Below, piece by piece: positions 1 through 12,147 of a stretch of 64,000 nt of DNA. A program made the translations under genes and the position numbers. Each line of letters begins with the position of its first letter. Positions within the stretch are counted from its first letter, which is position 1. Origin of the DNA: Conoideocrella luteorostrata (taxonomy: Eukaryota > Ascomycota > Sordariomycetes > Hypocreales > Clavicipitaceae); the NCBI GenBank assembly GCA_032433595.1, contig JASWJB010000009.1, positions 248,001 to 312,000 of the forward strand, in the 5' to 3' direction. The notes beneath the pieces are model-generated. The model worked only from the letters and a program-made list of their open reading frames with translations. It did no database searches and was not told the DNA's origin.

Positions 1-1435
1 TTGCTGGCTCAGCTCCCAGGCACGGAATATGAAATTGTAACATGCAAGCAACAATTCGAGGGCTACCCCGTACTCCGTCCTGTTATGTCCCCCATTGCTA
101 CATTGAGCATTGGCTGGGCTTGACCTCATCAACAGCCTTTACGTTTCGATAGAAGAGAAGCGGCGAATACAGACCAAAAATTTCTTCCCCCCTGCCTTAC
201 ACGGTGTAGTCACCCGGTGAGACCAAGTTATGCCATAAGTTTGATGCCGCCCACGACGCCAGATGTTTAATGAGACGAACTCGTGGTGGCAGCTACGAGC
301 AGCTAGCTCAAGGGAGTTGTACCCGAGGCAGGATGATGGAGGTGGCAGGCGATGGCCTAGCCAACCATGGTTTGGACGAAATTGGACATGGGGGCCAGAA
401 AAGACAGGCCGGGGCTGATCGGGAGGTGGGGGGCTCTGGTGGTCCTACAGATCTCAAAGCAGAAACCCGTGAAGACTCATAAAGGTGGGGGTTATTGAGC
501 GCGGAATCTTGGAGGTAGAGTGGATTAAATTCGTCTACGGCAATCACGTGGCTAAGTACCTGAGGACGAGGACAGGTGGATGTCGGCGCATCGTACTTGC
601 CTGGCCTTGTACACGTCTGTAACAGAGAGCACCAACTGCCACCGATCCAGTCTCCTCCTGGGGCGTTGTGACACACTCAACACCACGACCTTTTACCGGG
701 AAATTTCTTGAAAGATTGGCCCAGCTACTGCAATGCAGCTCCAAGTACGTAGGAGGGAGTACTCAAATTAATTATATATCTACTAGCGCGACTCTATTGC
801 TCATTTCATCTGGACCACGCACCTTCATGGTGAACTCGAAGCGGGCGGACGCCTTCTGGCACAGACAGATCTTCACATTGTTAACCTCTGATATGAACAC
901 GAAATTTTGTGTCCAGCCTGCAATAAAACTATCGTGTCAGGTGTCAGCTACCCGGCCTCGGTACTTGAGTCAAGTATAGGGCTCTCAAAGCCCCCAAAAA
1001 TCTTCTTCCTAAGTGCTGGTTGGCGCTGACGCAGCACAATCTCATGCCGCCAGCGCCAGCAACGCGACATGGGAAGCACCGATAAGCCATCCTACAATAC
1101 ATCTACCGCTAAGAGTGAGGCTCTTCATGTCTGCCAAACTCAGGCGGCTCGGCGTGCCCGAGCCGGGAAGCAGGGCAAGTCAAGCCAGGAGTTTGCGTTG
1201 TATGTACGGAGTATATGCAGACGAAGTCGAACCAGCCAAAGACGGGAAAAATGCGCGTATGCGAAATGAATCTACCGAGTACCCAGTGAGACACGGACGG
1301 CAGAAAAACCAGCATTGGCTCTGTCGGAAATGAGTGCGGCAGGCGTGTCACTCAGAGAAGACTCCCAATCGGTAGGGCTGAGCGGGAGGCATGCCAGGGC
1401 CCCTGACTGTCCATGTCTATTCGTCAGATATTGCA

Positions 1436-1480
1436 CGGAGTACGGAGTACTGACCACTACAATAAGTACTCCGTACTCTG
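1436..1480. repeat. Palindromic TACGGAGTA motif cluster
   Basis: A direct pair of CGGAGTAC units at 1436-1450 is followed 15 bases later by the inverted form TACTCCGTAC. Similar clusters recur across the spacers of the window. Function unknown. Confidence 0.7.
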
Positions 1481-1780
1481 CGACTTGCACTTGTCTCCAA
1501 CACTAGGCTTGTGGAGCGGAACGATGGCAGTGGCGTGGCAGATGGGATAGACGCAATAGCTCATGGTTGCTCCCGCTCATGAGGGTCTCGGGCCGGAGAA
1601 CTGGCTGTCGCGTCGATTGCTGATTGGCCGCGTCGCAAGTCTGTTCATTACGGTTTTCCATCAAATGCTTAAGTCCGAACACCCATCGAATCCCGTTGCT
1701 CAGGGCTCAGTACTCCGTAGATTGACGTTGCATCGCGCCATGCTGGGGTGACTGGGTGACTGGGAAGCAGAATAACTCGG

Positions 1781-1797
1781 TACGGAGTACGGAGTAC
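1781..1797. repeat. Palindromic TACGGAGTA motif, direct pair
   Basis: Two overlapping copies of TACGGAGTAC in the same direction. Same family as the motifs at 1436, 15523, 31397, 38811 and 43741. Confidence 0.7.
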
Positions 1798-4700
1798 AGC
1801 CCATCACAATCTCCAAACTGAAGTACGAGCCGGATGTTAAGCCAGTGATGCGGAGCGCTGAACGAAAATATGCTGCAATGGAACACAAGCCACCGCTATT
1901 TCACTTGGGGAGGATTGGAACTTGCATCAATATCTCATCCGAGCGGTGTTAACCTCATGCTATTGTATGCTTTTACAGAGCTCTGTAGTACGGAGTGCTC
2001 GGCATGACACCCAGGCGTGGGCTTCAGGGGTCAGAAAGGTGCAAGTGGATTGGTGGATAAAGTCCACGGTTCTGGCGAACGAGCAGCACCGGGAGGAATT
2101 GCCGACAATACCGACTCTCGTATGCCATATGCGATGCCTGCAAGATTCGCATCACATTAATACACGTGCGACGGCAACTCGTTCAACGTCAATAAGGGAA
2201 AGTTCCTGGTACTATAATGCGCAAACCTCAATCATTCGAGAGGTTTCATCTGAAGATGCGCATTACAGAATGGGCGAGCGTTGCAACGGGCTCCCACCGG
2301 CCCAGCCGCCTCAGGCATCGCCCTGTTACAGACCATGGGTGGGTGGATATTTTGCCGTGCAACTCCGTCCGCCTCTTTTGGGTGAGAGCCGATTGTGCTT
2401 GGTGGTGAAGTGGCGGGGAAGGGGATCGCAGCAAAAGGGCGGAGCACCACCATCCAGGGCGACGTGGGGCACTCTGGGCACCATCATCTCGACACCACCT
2501 GCTCCGTACTAACTACTCGCACGCAGCTTTGGGGAATTTACTGCGCGCGGCTCCTCTCTGCAACGAGAGTGTGTGGCAGCAGATGGCTTCAAAGGTCTCA
2601 CCGACGGGCTGCCGAAACCTTGCAGTTTAGGGGAGGCGTGAGAGTCGACGTGTTTGGTTGCAATTATGGCTTAACGACGGCTGATGCGTACAGAAGTACT
2701 ACTCATACCGTCGCGCTGGTGTTACAATCAGTAGTCTCTGCATATGGCGGGCTCGTTTACCTGGACGACCGACCATCGATCAGTGCCGCACAAATCATGT
2801 GCCATTACTAAGTCACTGATGTGAAAGGCCGAGTCCATCGATGTTTGTTTGCCTAGACTACGTATATAGAGTTGAAGTGACGAACCCGAGCCGCGTCAAA
2901 ACGGTTATGATCATAGATAGAGATGGGGTAAAAGAGCGTATCTTACTGTAGAGCAATACACACACCATGCTTTCCACCGCTAATACCAACGACCTACCTG
3001 CCTTTTCATTACCCAGGCAATGCCAACGAACGAGGGCAGCCGCTTCTCATGATGGCAGGTTGTGGTGTCGGCGGTTGGTGGAGGCAACGAATCCTCGTTT
3101 CGCCTCAAGTCATGCTCCGGTGCTGTTGTGCGAGGGTGTGTGTTTATTGTAAGGACAAGGTGACATTTTTTCCCTTTTTGGCGGAGCGAACCTATATGCG
3201 ATGTGAGCAAGGCGTGGATGTGAAACCAGGTAGGAACAAGCGCGCGCAGGTACGGAGTAGTATACACAACAAACTGTACTCGGTACTCTGTACAGAGCAG
3301 AGTAGTCCAGTACTTTTGCATCTTCGCATACACACCATCCTGCTATGGGGAAGGGCTTGTGACAACCTTTCTGCAGGTAATTGCTCCCAAGATGCGTATC
3401 AACCTCATCCCACCGCAATGGTCTCAATAGACTCCCGGGTGGACTTCTCAATGGACTTGCGGAAGCAGCCTGCGAAGAACAGTGAGGGGGGAGGGGTTCG
3501 TCCCCAGTCAGGTCCGTTTGTTCCGCTGTTCCCGGGCCTTTGGCTCCCCTTCGCCGGTCCACTGACACGCGATAGTCCTAATCTTCAGCAGCTAGCGATC
3601 CCACCAACTCCCTCGCTCCGCAAGCTACTCCGTACAACAGACGTCGTTGGCTATCCAAGGCAAGGCAGCTTCCTGTTTCCCAGTTGTTTCCCAGTCCTAG
3701 CTCTGCAGCCCGCACCTGGTCTCAACAAGGCGGCTCTACCAGCGGGTGGCAACTACCCCTCTGGGCCAAGTCTCGCGCACTACAATGACTGTCTTGTAGA
3801 TGGTCTGACGAACATTGCCCGGCTGTGCAATACCGGTGCATATCAGGGTCCGGCGGTGCGTGCTATGGCCGATGAAACATTACAGGCAACCTTTCGGATG
3901 GTGAGCCGCGTACGTGCAGATTTGGTTTTGGGGGCTACAAGGCTGTGCGAGTTCAGCTCAACGACCGGGTTGTGAAATTGCACCGCCGGCTTTGGCCTTC
4001 TTCGTCTAAAAGGGCTCAATTCAGTCCAATGATCCTTTCAGAGGGACACGCTGCAACAGTTTTATATTGGGAAATAGCTTATACTAAAAATTCTCCTGCC
4101 AGATAGCCCGCACCGGCCCGGATACATTATAACCGTCTCTGATGCTGCATATCGAAACATGGCCCGTGTTCTGTGGCAAGATATATGGCCAGCGTGTATC
4201 TATTTACAGTTGCGACCTCATGTGTGTATAGGTGACGGGGGTTGGAAATATTGAAAAATAAATCGTCTTTGATGCGGTATACCGCCGGTAGGATCAATCG
4301 GTGCTGGTTCTCTCCGACCAACTGAACTTCACTTCATACCAGGTCAATCATGCGTATTCAACAAGCCGAGTCTCGTCCCAATATCAGACGGGCTAGGCAC
4401 ATGCAGGATTTCGACGCTCTGATTACAACCATGATGTGGTGGATACTTGCTTTTTATCCCACTTTTTACTCCGTACTGCAGTTTCCTTTCGACTGTTTTT
4501 CTGTCTCTCTCTCGGCTTGGCATCACAAAGCCTGGCGTGAAAAACGCTCCGGTCACAGACACAATTTAACTCTGCCGTCCTTGAACAAATGAAACCATGA
4601 GGCCACAAGCTCAAGAACAAGCGTCGTGTGGCATGTCGAATGAACAGTGTGGGGAGGACATGGGCAACAGGCGCGCACGCCCCCCTAGTCCTCGCTCACG

Positions 4701-5660
4701 ACGACTCGGATCTCGCTGGGGCTTTTCGGACTTAGGACTTACTAGTATTGTGGCAGTTACCAGTCCTACAAGCCGCGAGCTCAATCGGAGATAGTGCACA
4801 CACATATTCAGAGCGAGTCTCCGCGGGGGGCCAACGACGACATATTCACAGTAACAGCGTAGGAGCCAGCAAAGTATTTCATTGACGTCGTTTATGTATC
4901 CCCTTTAATATATCTACGGTGCAAGTCGGACGGCCTCACAAGACTACGCAAGACGGCATGGTAGTGACGGCGAACGTTCTGATGCTTAATAGGACTGCCG
5001 ACTTTGAAAGAGTCCTGGATGAAGAAAGCTTGTTTCGCGACGCCTCAACGTTGTCACTTGTCAGGTTCAATCCCATGCCAAGTCAAGCCTGAGTCAGAAT
5101 CATATCGTAGCCGATCGCCACGAGACAAGAAATAAGTGGCGCTGAGCTGGCTGGTGACAATAAACGGGCGGCAAATGGAGGCTGTGACTAGACTGGCTGT
5201 ATTTGTAAGTGAGCGTATTGTACTCCCTAACTACTCGGTAGTGCTGTAGATCAATTTATTATTGTACTAGTAGTGGTGGTGGGATATTTTAGGATTGATG
5301 GCTGTTACGGCTTTTCATCTCGACCGCCTGCGGGCCAAGAACCGCCAATGTTAACGTTCGTGCCCATCTACCAGTTAGTTCTGTGGCAGTGTTGGAGGGC
5401 AACTCAGTCGGAGGACAGAACTGTGCACCGGGAACGACGGCGATGATCCTCTCGTGTTTTGCCCAGTGCTGACTGTCGAATGATGCCAATGTCTTGGACT
5501 GGGCTTGTAATGCAGCCTTACACGTCACTCGCTGACAAAGCCGCCAATCTAGCTAGCTGTCTTTGAACCACGGAGAAGGGGCCATCAAATTGATTCCACA
5601 TGATATGGAAGGGCCGCTGTTCGACCGCCCCATGGTTCCTGGCGCAGCAGGCCGGGGGGG

Positions 5661-5681
5661 AGTGAGTGAGTGAGTGAGTGA
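5661..5681. repeat. GTGA tetranucleotide microsatellite
   Basis: About five perfect GTGA units follow a run of G. It lies in a spacer with no gene nearby. Confidence 0.8.
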
Positions 5682-6475
5682 ATGCTTGACTTTGAAGTTT
5701 TGATGCTGTATGGACGATTGAGAGTACTCCCAAAGTGCATTGAACTAACAAAGGAGTGGGTATCACAAGTTCCTCACAACTACGGAGTAGTTGTGACTTA
5801 CTACTTACTAACCAACTTCAATCTCGCCAAGGATCGATTTTGTGATAAGACGACTGGCTCGCGGTCTGTCTGTCGGTCTTGCTTGGGTCGGGGGGTGCCG
5901 TTCGTCGCCATGTGCCAGCGTGCCAGTGCATCATATCCCACATGTACCGACCGAGTCGTCAGTGTGTGGTCATCCCGGTCGTTCAGTGAAGGTGGGCTCC
6001 GCGCGCTGCCCTGCATTGTACCGTAGCATCGAAGCATGGCTTTTGCATCCTACGACAAGGTGTATTGCGCGATGTGCTGCATGGTGCGGACCGCAAAAGA
6101 CGAGCACCATCGGGCGACTCGCACAACCATTATGAAACAGCAGCATTAAGAGCGCGGGGAGATTCCGCTTCCTAAAAAAAAAAAAGCGTGAAAGTTAGGC
6201 GCATGGCAGGCAGTGCGGAGGTCGAAACAGACTGAATAGCAGAAGGAATGATAATACGCAAGCGTATTGCATGCATAGTTAGTGCATATTTACGTACTCC
6301 GTCATGTACGGGGTACTTGGCAGTTGTGCAGCAGTCCAACGAGGTGGTGTACGTCGCCGTGCTGCGCTGTGCTTGGCTCACCTCTGCTACTTCGTCCCCC
6401 CGCCGCTGTGCTATTTCTTACATCTGCAGTGCAACACTGACCACGTTTCAGCGTGCAGGATGCGACCGGATTCCA

Positions 6476-6515
6476 TTTCCACTTCCACTTCCACTTCCAT
6501 TTCCATTGCCGTTCC
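6476..6515. repeat. TTCCAC hexanucleotide repeat
   Basis: Tandem TTCCAC units that drift into TTCCAT and TTCCGT at the right end. A second short tract of the same unit lies at about 7,605-7,637. The complementary strand gives a spurious Met/Glu/Val or Trp/Lys frame. Confidence 0.75.
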
Positions 6516-7604
6516 ATTCCACCACCTCTGGCTCACTCCTCTGCTGGTCTCGAATCCTGGAGTATGCGTATTGTAGGCATGTAGGGTAGGACCGCGGTTG
6601 TCGTGTGGGTGCCATTGCATACTGCATGCTGCATACTGCACAGTGTAGATTGCAGATGACTTCCCTGGCCGTCAAACAGGCCCAGGCCTTCGGACGACAG
6701 CATCACGCACCACCAGGGATACAGACGGACGGACGGACAGCTTGTGACATAATCTGCCGCGCGGCTCAAGCTTTCGCTACTCCGTCCGTCTGGTCCCTCT
6801 CGTTGTCGGCCAGTACTCGATACTTTACCCTGAACTCGATATGAGGTCTGTTGTATAGTAGGCAGGCGGGCACCGCGTTGCGTCGATGCTTGCATGCTCT
6901 TGCATCTTTCCCCCCCTGCAGGTTCTTTGCAGCCTTTTGCGGCCTTTTTGCAGGTATTTTCGAGGTTCCTCCTCTCCCTTGCGGAGCAGTCTCCGTTCAT
7001 CTCGCCTATGTTGACCTATTGAATAGGACTTTCGAATGACCGTGGGGGTCTTTACGTCTACAAAGGCGACGGTCCCGGCAAAGTCTGTTGGGCGCAATAG
7101 TTTTGATGGAGCAATGCAATGCAATGCAATGCGCTCCGTAATGCAATACAGTTCAAGAAACCACATCTTGCACGCACGCACGTCTGTATTCAGCCTCTAC
7201 TCCACTCCGCAATATACTATGGAGTATTGTTCGCAAAGGAAAGTCCCATGCCGGCCTGTGCCAGAACTGGGGGCTGGGAAGCAGCGTAGTAGCGCAGTAT
7301 GATGGCCACGTTTCTGTTAGCGAACTCAATTCCTACGTCTTATCATCATTCTAAGACTAATGGAGCATAACAGATCCTCTGAATTTACTTATCGCAGGCT
7401 ATAACAACAAACCCTGCCAAAGGGGGGGTGCAGCTGCAGGTTTGCCTGATCCTGTGAAAGGCCTCTTTTCTCATTTCACTTACTCGGAGTGCGTCCGTAT
7501 GGAGATATGGAGGAGGTGCAGTGTAGCCATGTTGATGCCGCTTGGTTTGGATTTGCGGCTGAGAAGATTTTTCTTTCTTGTTGTTTAGTCTGCCAGGATC
7601 ATAC

Positions 7605-7637
7605 TTCCGCTTCTACTTCCACTTCCACTTCCATTTG
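7605..7637. repeat. Second TTCCAC hexanucleotide repeat
   Basis: A tract of TTCCAC units with flanking degenerate copies (TTCCGC, TTCTAC, TTCCAT), 1.1 kb from the similar tract at 6,476 and in the same orientation. Confidence 0.7.
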
Positions 7638-8821
7638 GGGGCTGTGCACTCCAGGCTCCCTGCATCAAATCGTTTTAACCGCTGCAGATGCGTGACAGTC
7701 CCCACGGTGGAACGAGGCATGTCTGGAGAATCCAAAGCGAGGTCCGTTGACGGTGGCACAAGTCCGCCGCAACGAAAACCGGCACCGACGCCGCGGCGGA
7801 GCTGCGACCGATGCAAAATTGACTCTAAAATGCAGCTCTTCTCCTGTTGGATGTGCCCATGGCCTCTGCACGTTGGTCGGCATCCGCCAGCGTCTGTGTC
7901 GCAGAAATAAACTGCATTGAGAGTACCAACAAAAAAAAAAAGAGAAGGGAATCCAGGAACACGACAAGCTGTAGCAATGACACAACTAACTGCCCCGTCT
8001 TGATGTTGGTTGACTTCACGCATACAGTGTGTTGATGCCGCACCTGGCTCGAATTCCTTGGACGGATGCCGACAGCTGGCTGGACTTGATTATCCGAGTT
8101 TCGCCGGATCTGGAGTGCGAACGCGCGAACTCGAAGTGTGAATTAGGTTTCGCGCGGGGAAATGGGGAAGGAGCGGAAGATGGTGAAGGGAAGGGAGCCA
8201 ATGGATGGTGCAATTGCGCAATTACAAATCAATCACCGTAGGCACGTTTGCGTCATGCTGATGAAGCAGAACCGTACTGACTGTACGTTCTGCACAGTAA
8301 TGCCTAGTAATGCACGAGGCTTGCTCGTTAATCCAAAGTTTTGTGTGTCCAGATCTTCTCCTCTTTGCAATTACCCCAGCCTTGAGATAAATACTCGACG
8401 CCACGGAACAGTCTGTTGTCGAGGGACTAACAATAGCAAGCAATCATACTCCGTACTCATTCCAAAGACCACATCAACTTACCTTTACCCCGTACCTGCC
8501 TCCTCCTAATTACCGTACCTGCCAACCGGACTTCGCAGCTCGTGCCGGGGCACTTCATTAACCACTGCACCACGACGCACAACAACGAGGTCAAACGGCC
8601 AGTCAAGCCACGTCTTTCCTCTTTACTCCATTCGTACTAATTGCCCAATCCTTCGGTTTCCTGGGTCGGTCCAACACCAATTGAACCTGGCCGTCTTGCG
8701 ATAGCCCGAGCTCGGATATCGGTCCCCTGGTACCCTGACGACGACTACGGCGGTAGCTTTTGTCGACAAGGAAAATTTTAGTCCACCAAATCGGCAGCCA
8801 CTATCGTCGTCACCGCTCGAT

Positions 8822-10553
8822 ATGGCTCGTCCAACTGGTCTCGTTGCCTCCAAGGGCATTGAGCTTCTAACTTGGAGTACGTCATTCTGCTGTTCTGTCT
8901 TGAATACTTGCCAAGCTAGAGTGTATCAATCGCTGCTATCGTCGTTTACTTCAAATCCCCTCCCCTCCCCTCCCTCCACCTTTCGTTTTCGTGGCTCTCT
9001 GTTAATGTGTATTGTATCCTGTCATTATCCCTTCATTATCCCTTTTCCCCCCTCTTCTTTCCCCACCCCTGTTTAACGGCTTAACCAGAGGTATTTTCGA
9101 TCGGCGAGAAGTAGTGCTCCGCAGGATCACTGCTAGTTACTGTTACCACTGCTACCATCACCGCTTCAATCTTTCCTCTCACACGCCCTAGGCCCAACCG
9201 GCTCGCTTGTTTTCCATGAACAGATGTAGACCAACCAAGTCTTCGATCTGTCCACACATCGCGCACTAGAGTTTGGGTACGCGTATTGTGGCTTGCCGTT
9301 TAGCCATAAAAGGGCCGTAGGACAGCCTTGAGGCGCTTTTCAGCGTGGAAGTCCTGCGACATGATCCTTCGTGAAGGTCTCGAAAGCTATGCCTATTCAC
9401 AAAGGAACCCTGTCTGTCCGGCTTTGCTCCAAATCGGACACTCAGGCCTGGCCCCCACACCAAGCTGTACTTCGTGCGTTGGCTCTTGCTCCTCATATTC
9501 CTTCAGTCTCATGTGCCACCCTATGCGTGACCATTTGACCCAATAGGGGTTCGTTTACGGCTATCGCTAAACGACGACGCCCGAACCCCCGGTCGTTTTG
9601 TCACTGCTTGCCCACCCCTCCCTTCTCCACTCGCGAGTGCGAATTGAGCAGGAAGACGGATGCAACATGGGCAAACCCGAGTACGGACTACCCTTCATGC
9701 TCCTTCCCAATAATTCTACATGCATAGCGGAGACATGTTGGTTGTGCTCAAAGTGGAGGAACTCCCTGCTTGAGATTGTATCTAGAGTGCTGACCTCCTG
9801 CGTTAACCACGTGTAGGCACCCCCAATGGCTACAAGGCCAGCATCCTTCTCGAGGAGTTGAAAGACGCGTATGGACTGGAGTACTCTTCTCAGGGTATCA
9901 ATATCAGTCAGAATGTTCAAAAAGAGCCGTGGTTTACAGCCATCAATCCCAATGGCCGAATCCCTGCCATTGTTGATCACGACAATGGTGATTTAGCCGT
10001 CTTTGAAGGCAACGCCATATTGTCCTACCTAGCCCGTCGGTATGACACGGAGAGACGCTTCTCGTTTGCTCCCGACGAAGACGACTATACCCGCGCCGAG
10101 TCGTGGATCGGCTGGCAGCATGGGGGCTTGGGACCCATGCAGGGCCAGGCGAACCACTTTGTCCGCTTTGCAAAGGAGAAGATTCCGTATGGCATGCAGC
10201 GCTACGTGGGCGAGACAGAGCGGCTCTACGGCGTTCTGGATGCTCGCCTTAAAGATCGTGACTACATTGTTGGTCCGGGAAAGGGCAAGTATAGCATTGC
10301 TGATATCGCGCTCCTGGGATGGGTCAACGCCGTACATGGCACAACCATATCCATTGAACAGTTTCCATATGTCAAGGCGTGGTTGGCTCGCTGCTTCGAA
10401 AGACCTGCTGTTCAAAAGGGCTTCCAGGTACCTTCAGCGTCTGCCTCGGCCTTGAAGCCCCAAGAGGGGGAGGTGGCCGCAAAGATGGAGGCGCTGAGGG
10501 ACATGGTTGACCAGGCCAAGAAGCAGTATGGATATGTTTATTCATCGCCGTAA
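8822..10553 (+). CDS. Ure2-like glutathione S-transferase
   Basis: This is a two-exon gene for a protein of 263 residues. Exon 1 is 8822-8876 and exon 2 is 9817-10553. The donor is GTACGT, and the acceptor CGTGTAG has a GCTGAC branch site upstream. Joining them restores the start of the thioredoxin fold, KGIELLTWSTPNGYKASILL, which is characteristic of fungal Ure2p-like (Nu-class) GSTs. The N-terminal glutathione-binding domain spans about residues 13-100 and includes NPNGRIPAIVD. The all-helical C-terminal domain spans about 115-240 and contains the typical SIADIALLGW. Family members conjugate glutathione to electrophiles or reduce disulfides in the cytosol. The odd feature is the intron of 940 bp, which is very long for a fungus; an unseen exon or alternative first exon inside it is possible. 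The fold and family are secure. The substrate is unknown. Confidence 0.88.
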
Positions 10554-11148
10554 AAAAAGAACACGGATGACGAATCATTGCCATCGTATGATCCAGGCGA
10601 GAAACGGTCCCCACTAATTCGCACTTGTGCGAAAGCGAGTTCAACATACATAGTGTGTACGGAGTAACTAGTTATCGTACATGAAGGAACTGGTTAGCAG
10701 CAGATTTAGTACTGTATTGTATGGCGAAATAGTATGTATGTGCTCTATTGTGCTCCGCATATTTCATGTCAAAGGCTTGGTAGTGTTAATGACAGGCCAC
10801 ATATTAATAAACTGGAACCTTTGCCGCGGCAAATATCCGAAGGGCTGGGAGTACGCCTGTTCAACACACCGCGTCTAGACCACCAGGTGGGAGGGAGGTC
10901 CCTTGTCAATCAAGGTGGACAAGGCTGATGTCGTGGGCACCGAGCAAAGGCGTGTCGTGGGGTGTTGTTGTGGCTCCGAAATCCTCCCAGAGAGGCGGGA
11001 AGCATGATTCCATAGCACTGTACTCCGTAATTAGCTGGGTTGATCGTATCACGCAGAATCCTTCAGAGCTCTGAAGTGAAATGAGCGAACATCGCTACCA
11101 GATCCAGACGCAATCGTGGACCAACTGGTCAACTACGTCACATTTCCA

Positions 11149-11186
11149 TGCATGCATGCAGGCAGGCAGGCAGGCAAGCAGGCAGG
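11149..11186. repeat. CATG/GCAG tetranucleotide repeat
   Basis: Three CATG units run directly into about seven imperfect GCAG units. It is the first of a series of tetra- and pentanucleotide tracts in this spacer. Confidence 0.8.
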
Positions 11187-11449
11187 GCAGCACTGGGTGT
11201 GTAACGGCCCTCGCTGGCGGGCGGACGGGCGGACGGCGGACGGTTGGTTGGGTGCGACTCCTGCAGCAGGCCCATCCATGTGTTGGTTATGAAATCGACC
11301 GGAAAGCGTGGCAACATGGTTTGTTTGCTATTACGGGAAACAGGAGGGCTGTGATCAACAGGACTTTGAAACATGATGGGCCGGTGGGGGGAGGGGGGTT
11401 GGAGAAGGCAAAGGATTGCTGGGGCCACCCAAGAGTTGAAGATTGGGTT

Positions 11450-11527
11450 TTCTGTCTATCTGTCTGGTATGTCTGCCTGTCTGTCTGTCTGCTTGTCTGT
11501 CTGTCTGTCTGCTTGCTTGCTTGTCTG
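11450..11527. repeat. TCTG tetranucleotide microsatellite
   Basis: About 19 TCTG-like units broken by CTTG and CCTG variants over 78 bases. Confidence 0.85.
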
Positions 11528-11675
11528 TTCATCGCGTCATCATTTCCGACAAATGCGCCGTGGCAGGGCCCGTCGGGATTGGTCAGCGGGGAGTGAGTGC
11601 TGAGAGCTCCTACGCTGGACCTGAGGGGAGGGGAGCGGGATGGGCGAGCATGTTGTGTTGTGATGCTGTGTCGCT

Positions 11676-11735
11676 GTTCTGTGCTGTGCTGTGCTGTGCT
11701 GTGCTGTGCTGTGTTGTGCTGTGCTGTGTCGTGTC
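11676..11735. repeat. GTGCT pentanucleotide repeat
   Basis: About ten GTGCT units, degenerating into GTGTC and GTGAC to the right up to about 11,770. A shorter tract of the same unit recurs at about 50,226-50,272 after the SIRT5-like gene. Confidence 0.85.
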
Positions 11736-12074
11736 GTGACGCTGTGTTGTGTCGTGTCGTATTGTGTTGCGATGCGTAGTGTTGCGACGCCAGTCGTGAC
11801 ATCATGGTAATTTTCTCGCCGGCTCGTCACACGGTGTACAGAGTCGTACCTACCAACCTACGTGCATTATGGTTGTTTCTGCCCTCTACGTTCTCTTCTC
11901 TCTTCTCTCTTCTCTCCTCTCTCCTCTCTCGGCCGCGGTGCGGCTACCCGGGGCGGTGGTATACTCGAGAAGTATATCCAACTATCTACGGATTACGGAG
12001 TAGGTAGTTGGCTGTTCAGTTAGTTGCTCTGTGTGTCGGGAATGGGGGACACTGACGAGATTGCTTTTTGCGGT

Positions 12075-12076
<2 letters not shown>

Positions 12077-12125
<49 letters not shown>

Positions 12126-12147
12126 ATGGATGAATGGATGAATGGAT
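12077..12147. repeat. GGCT then GGAT/GAAT compound microsatellite
   Basis: Eleven or so perfect GGCT units are followed by GGAT and GAAT units. On the complementary strand this reads as Pro-Ala-Ser-Gln repeats, which accounts for the open frame there. Confidence 0.9.

Larger units (their letters stand above)
1..8821. other. Gene-free left flank with dispersed palindromic motifs
   Basis: I find no protein gene I can support in this stretch. The open frames present (the longest about 300 codons at 3,049-3,975) lack recognisable domains, show no believable splice structure and run through the short TACGGAGTA motif that is otherwise confined to spacers. The stretch carries many copies of that motif (for example near 1204, 1436, 1470, 1781, 3250, 4466, 5780, 6290 and 8446), a GTGA repeat near 5,661, two TTCCAC repeats near 6,476 and 7,605, and an ATGCA repeat near 7,107. 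The last 180 bases are likely the promoter and 5' leader of the GST gene that follows. Non-coding RNA genes cannot be excluded. Confidence 0.5.

Noticed and set aside
1922..2512. 196-codon open frame on the plus strand
   Set aside because: It contains a TACGGAGTG motif, has no domain or conserved blocks and no regulatory context.
3049..3975. 308-codon open frame on the plus strand
   Set aside because: It has no recognisable domain, runs through a TACGGAGTA motif that is otherwise intergenic, and has competing frames on the other strand. It looks like a chance frame in GC-rich spacer.
11081..11805. Overlapping ORFs of about 170 codons on both strands
   Set aside because: They are produced by the TCTG and GTGCT repeats, which keep all frames open; the peptides are just Cys-Leu-Ser or Thr-Asp-Arg-Gln repeats.
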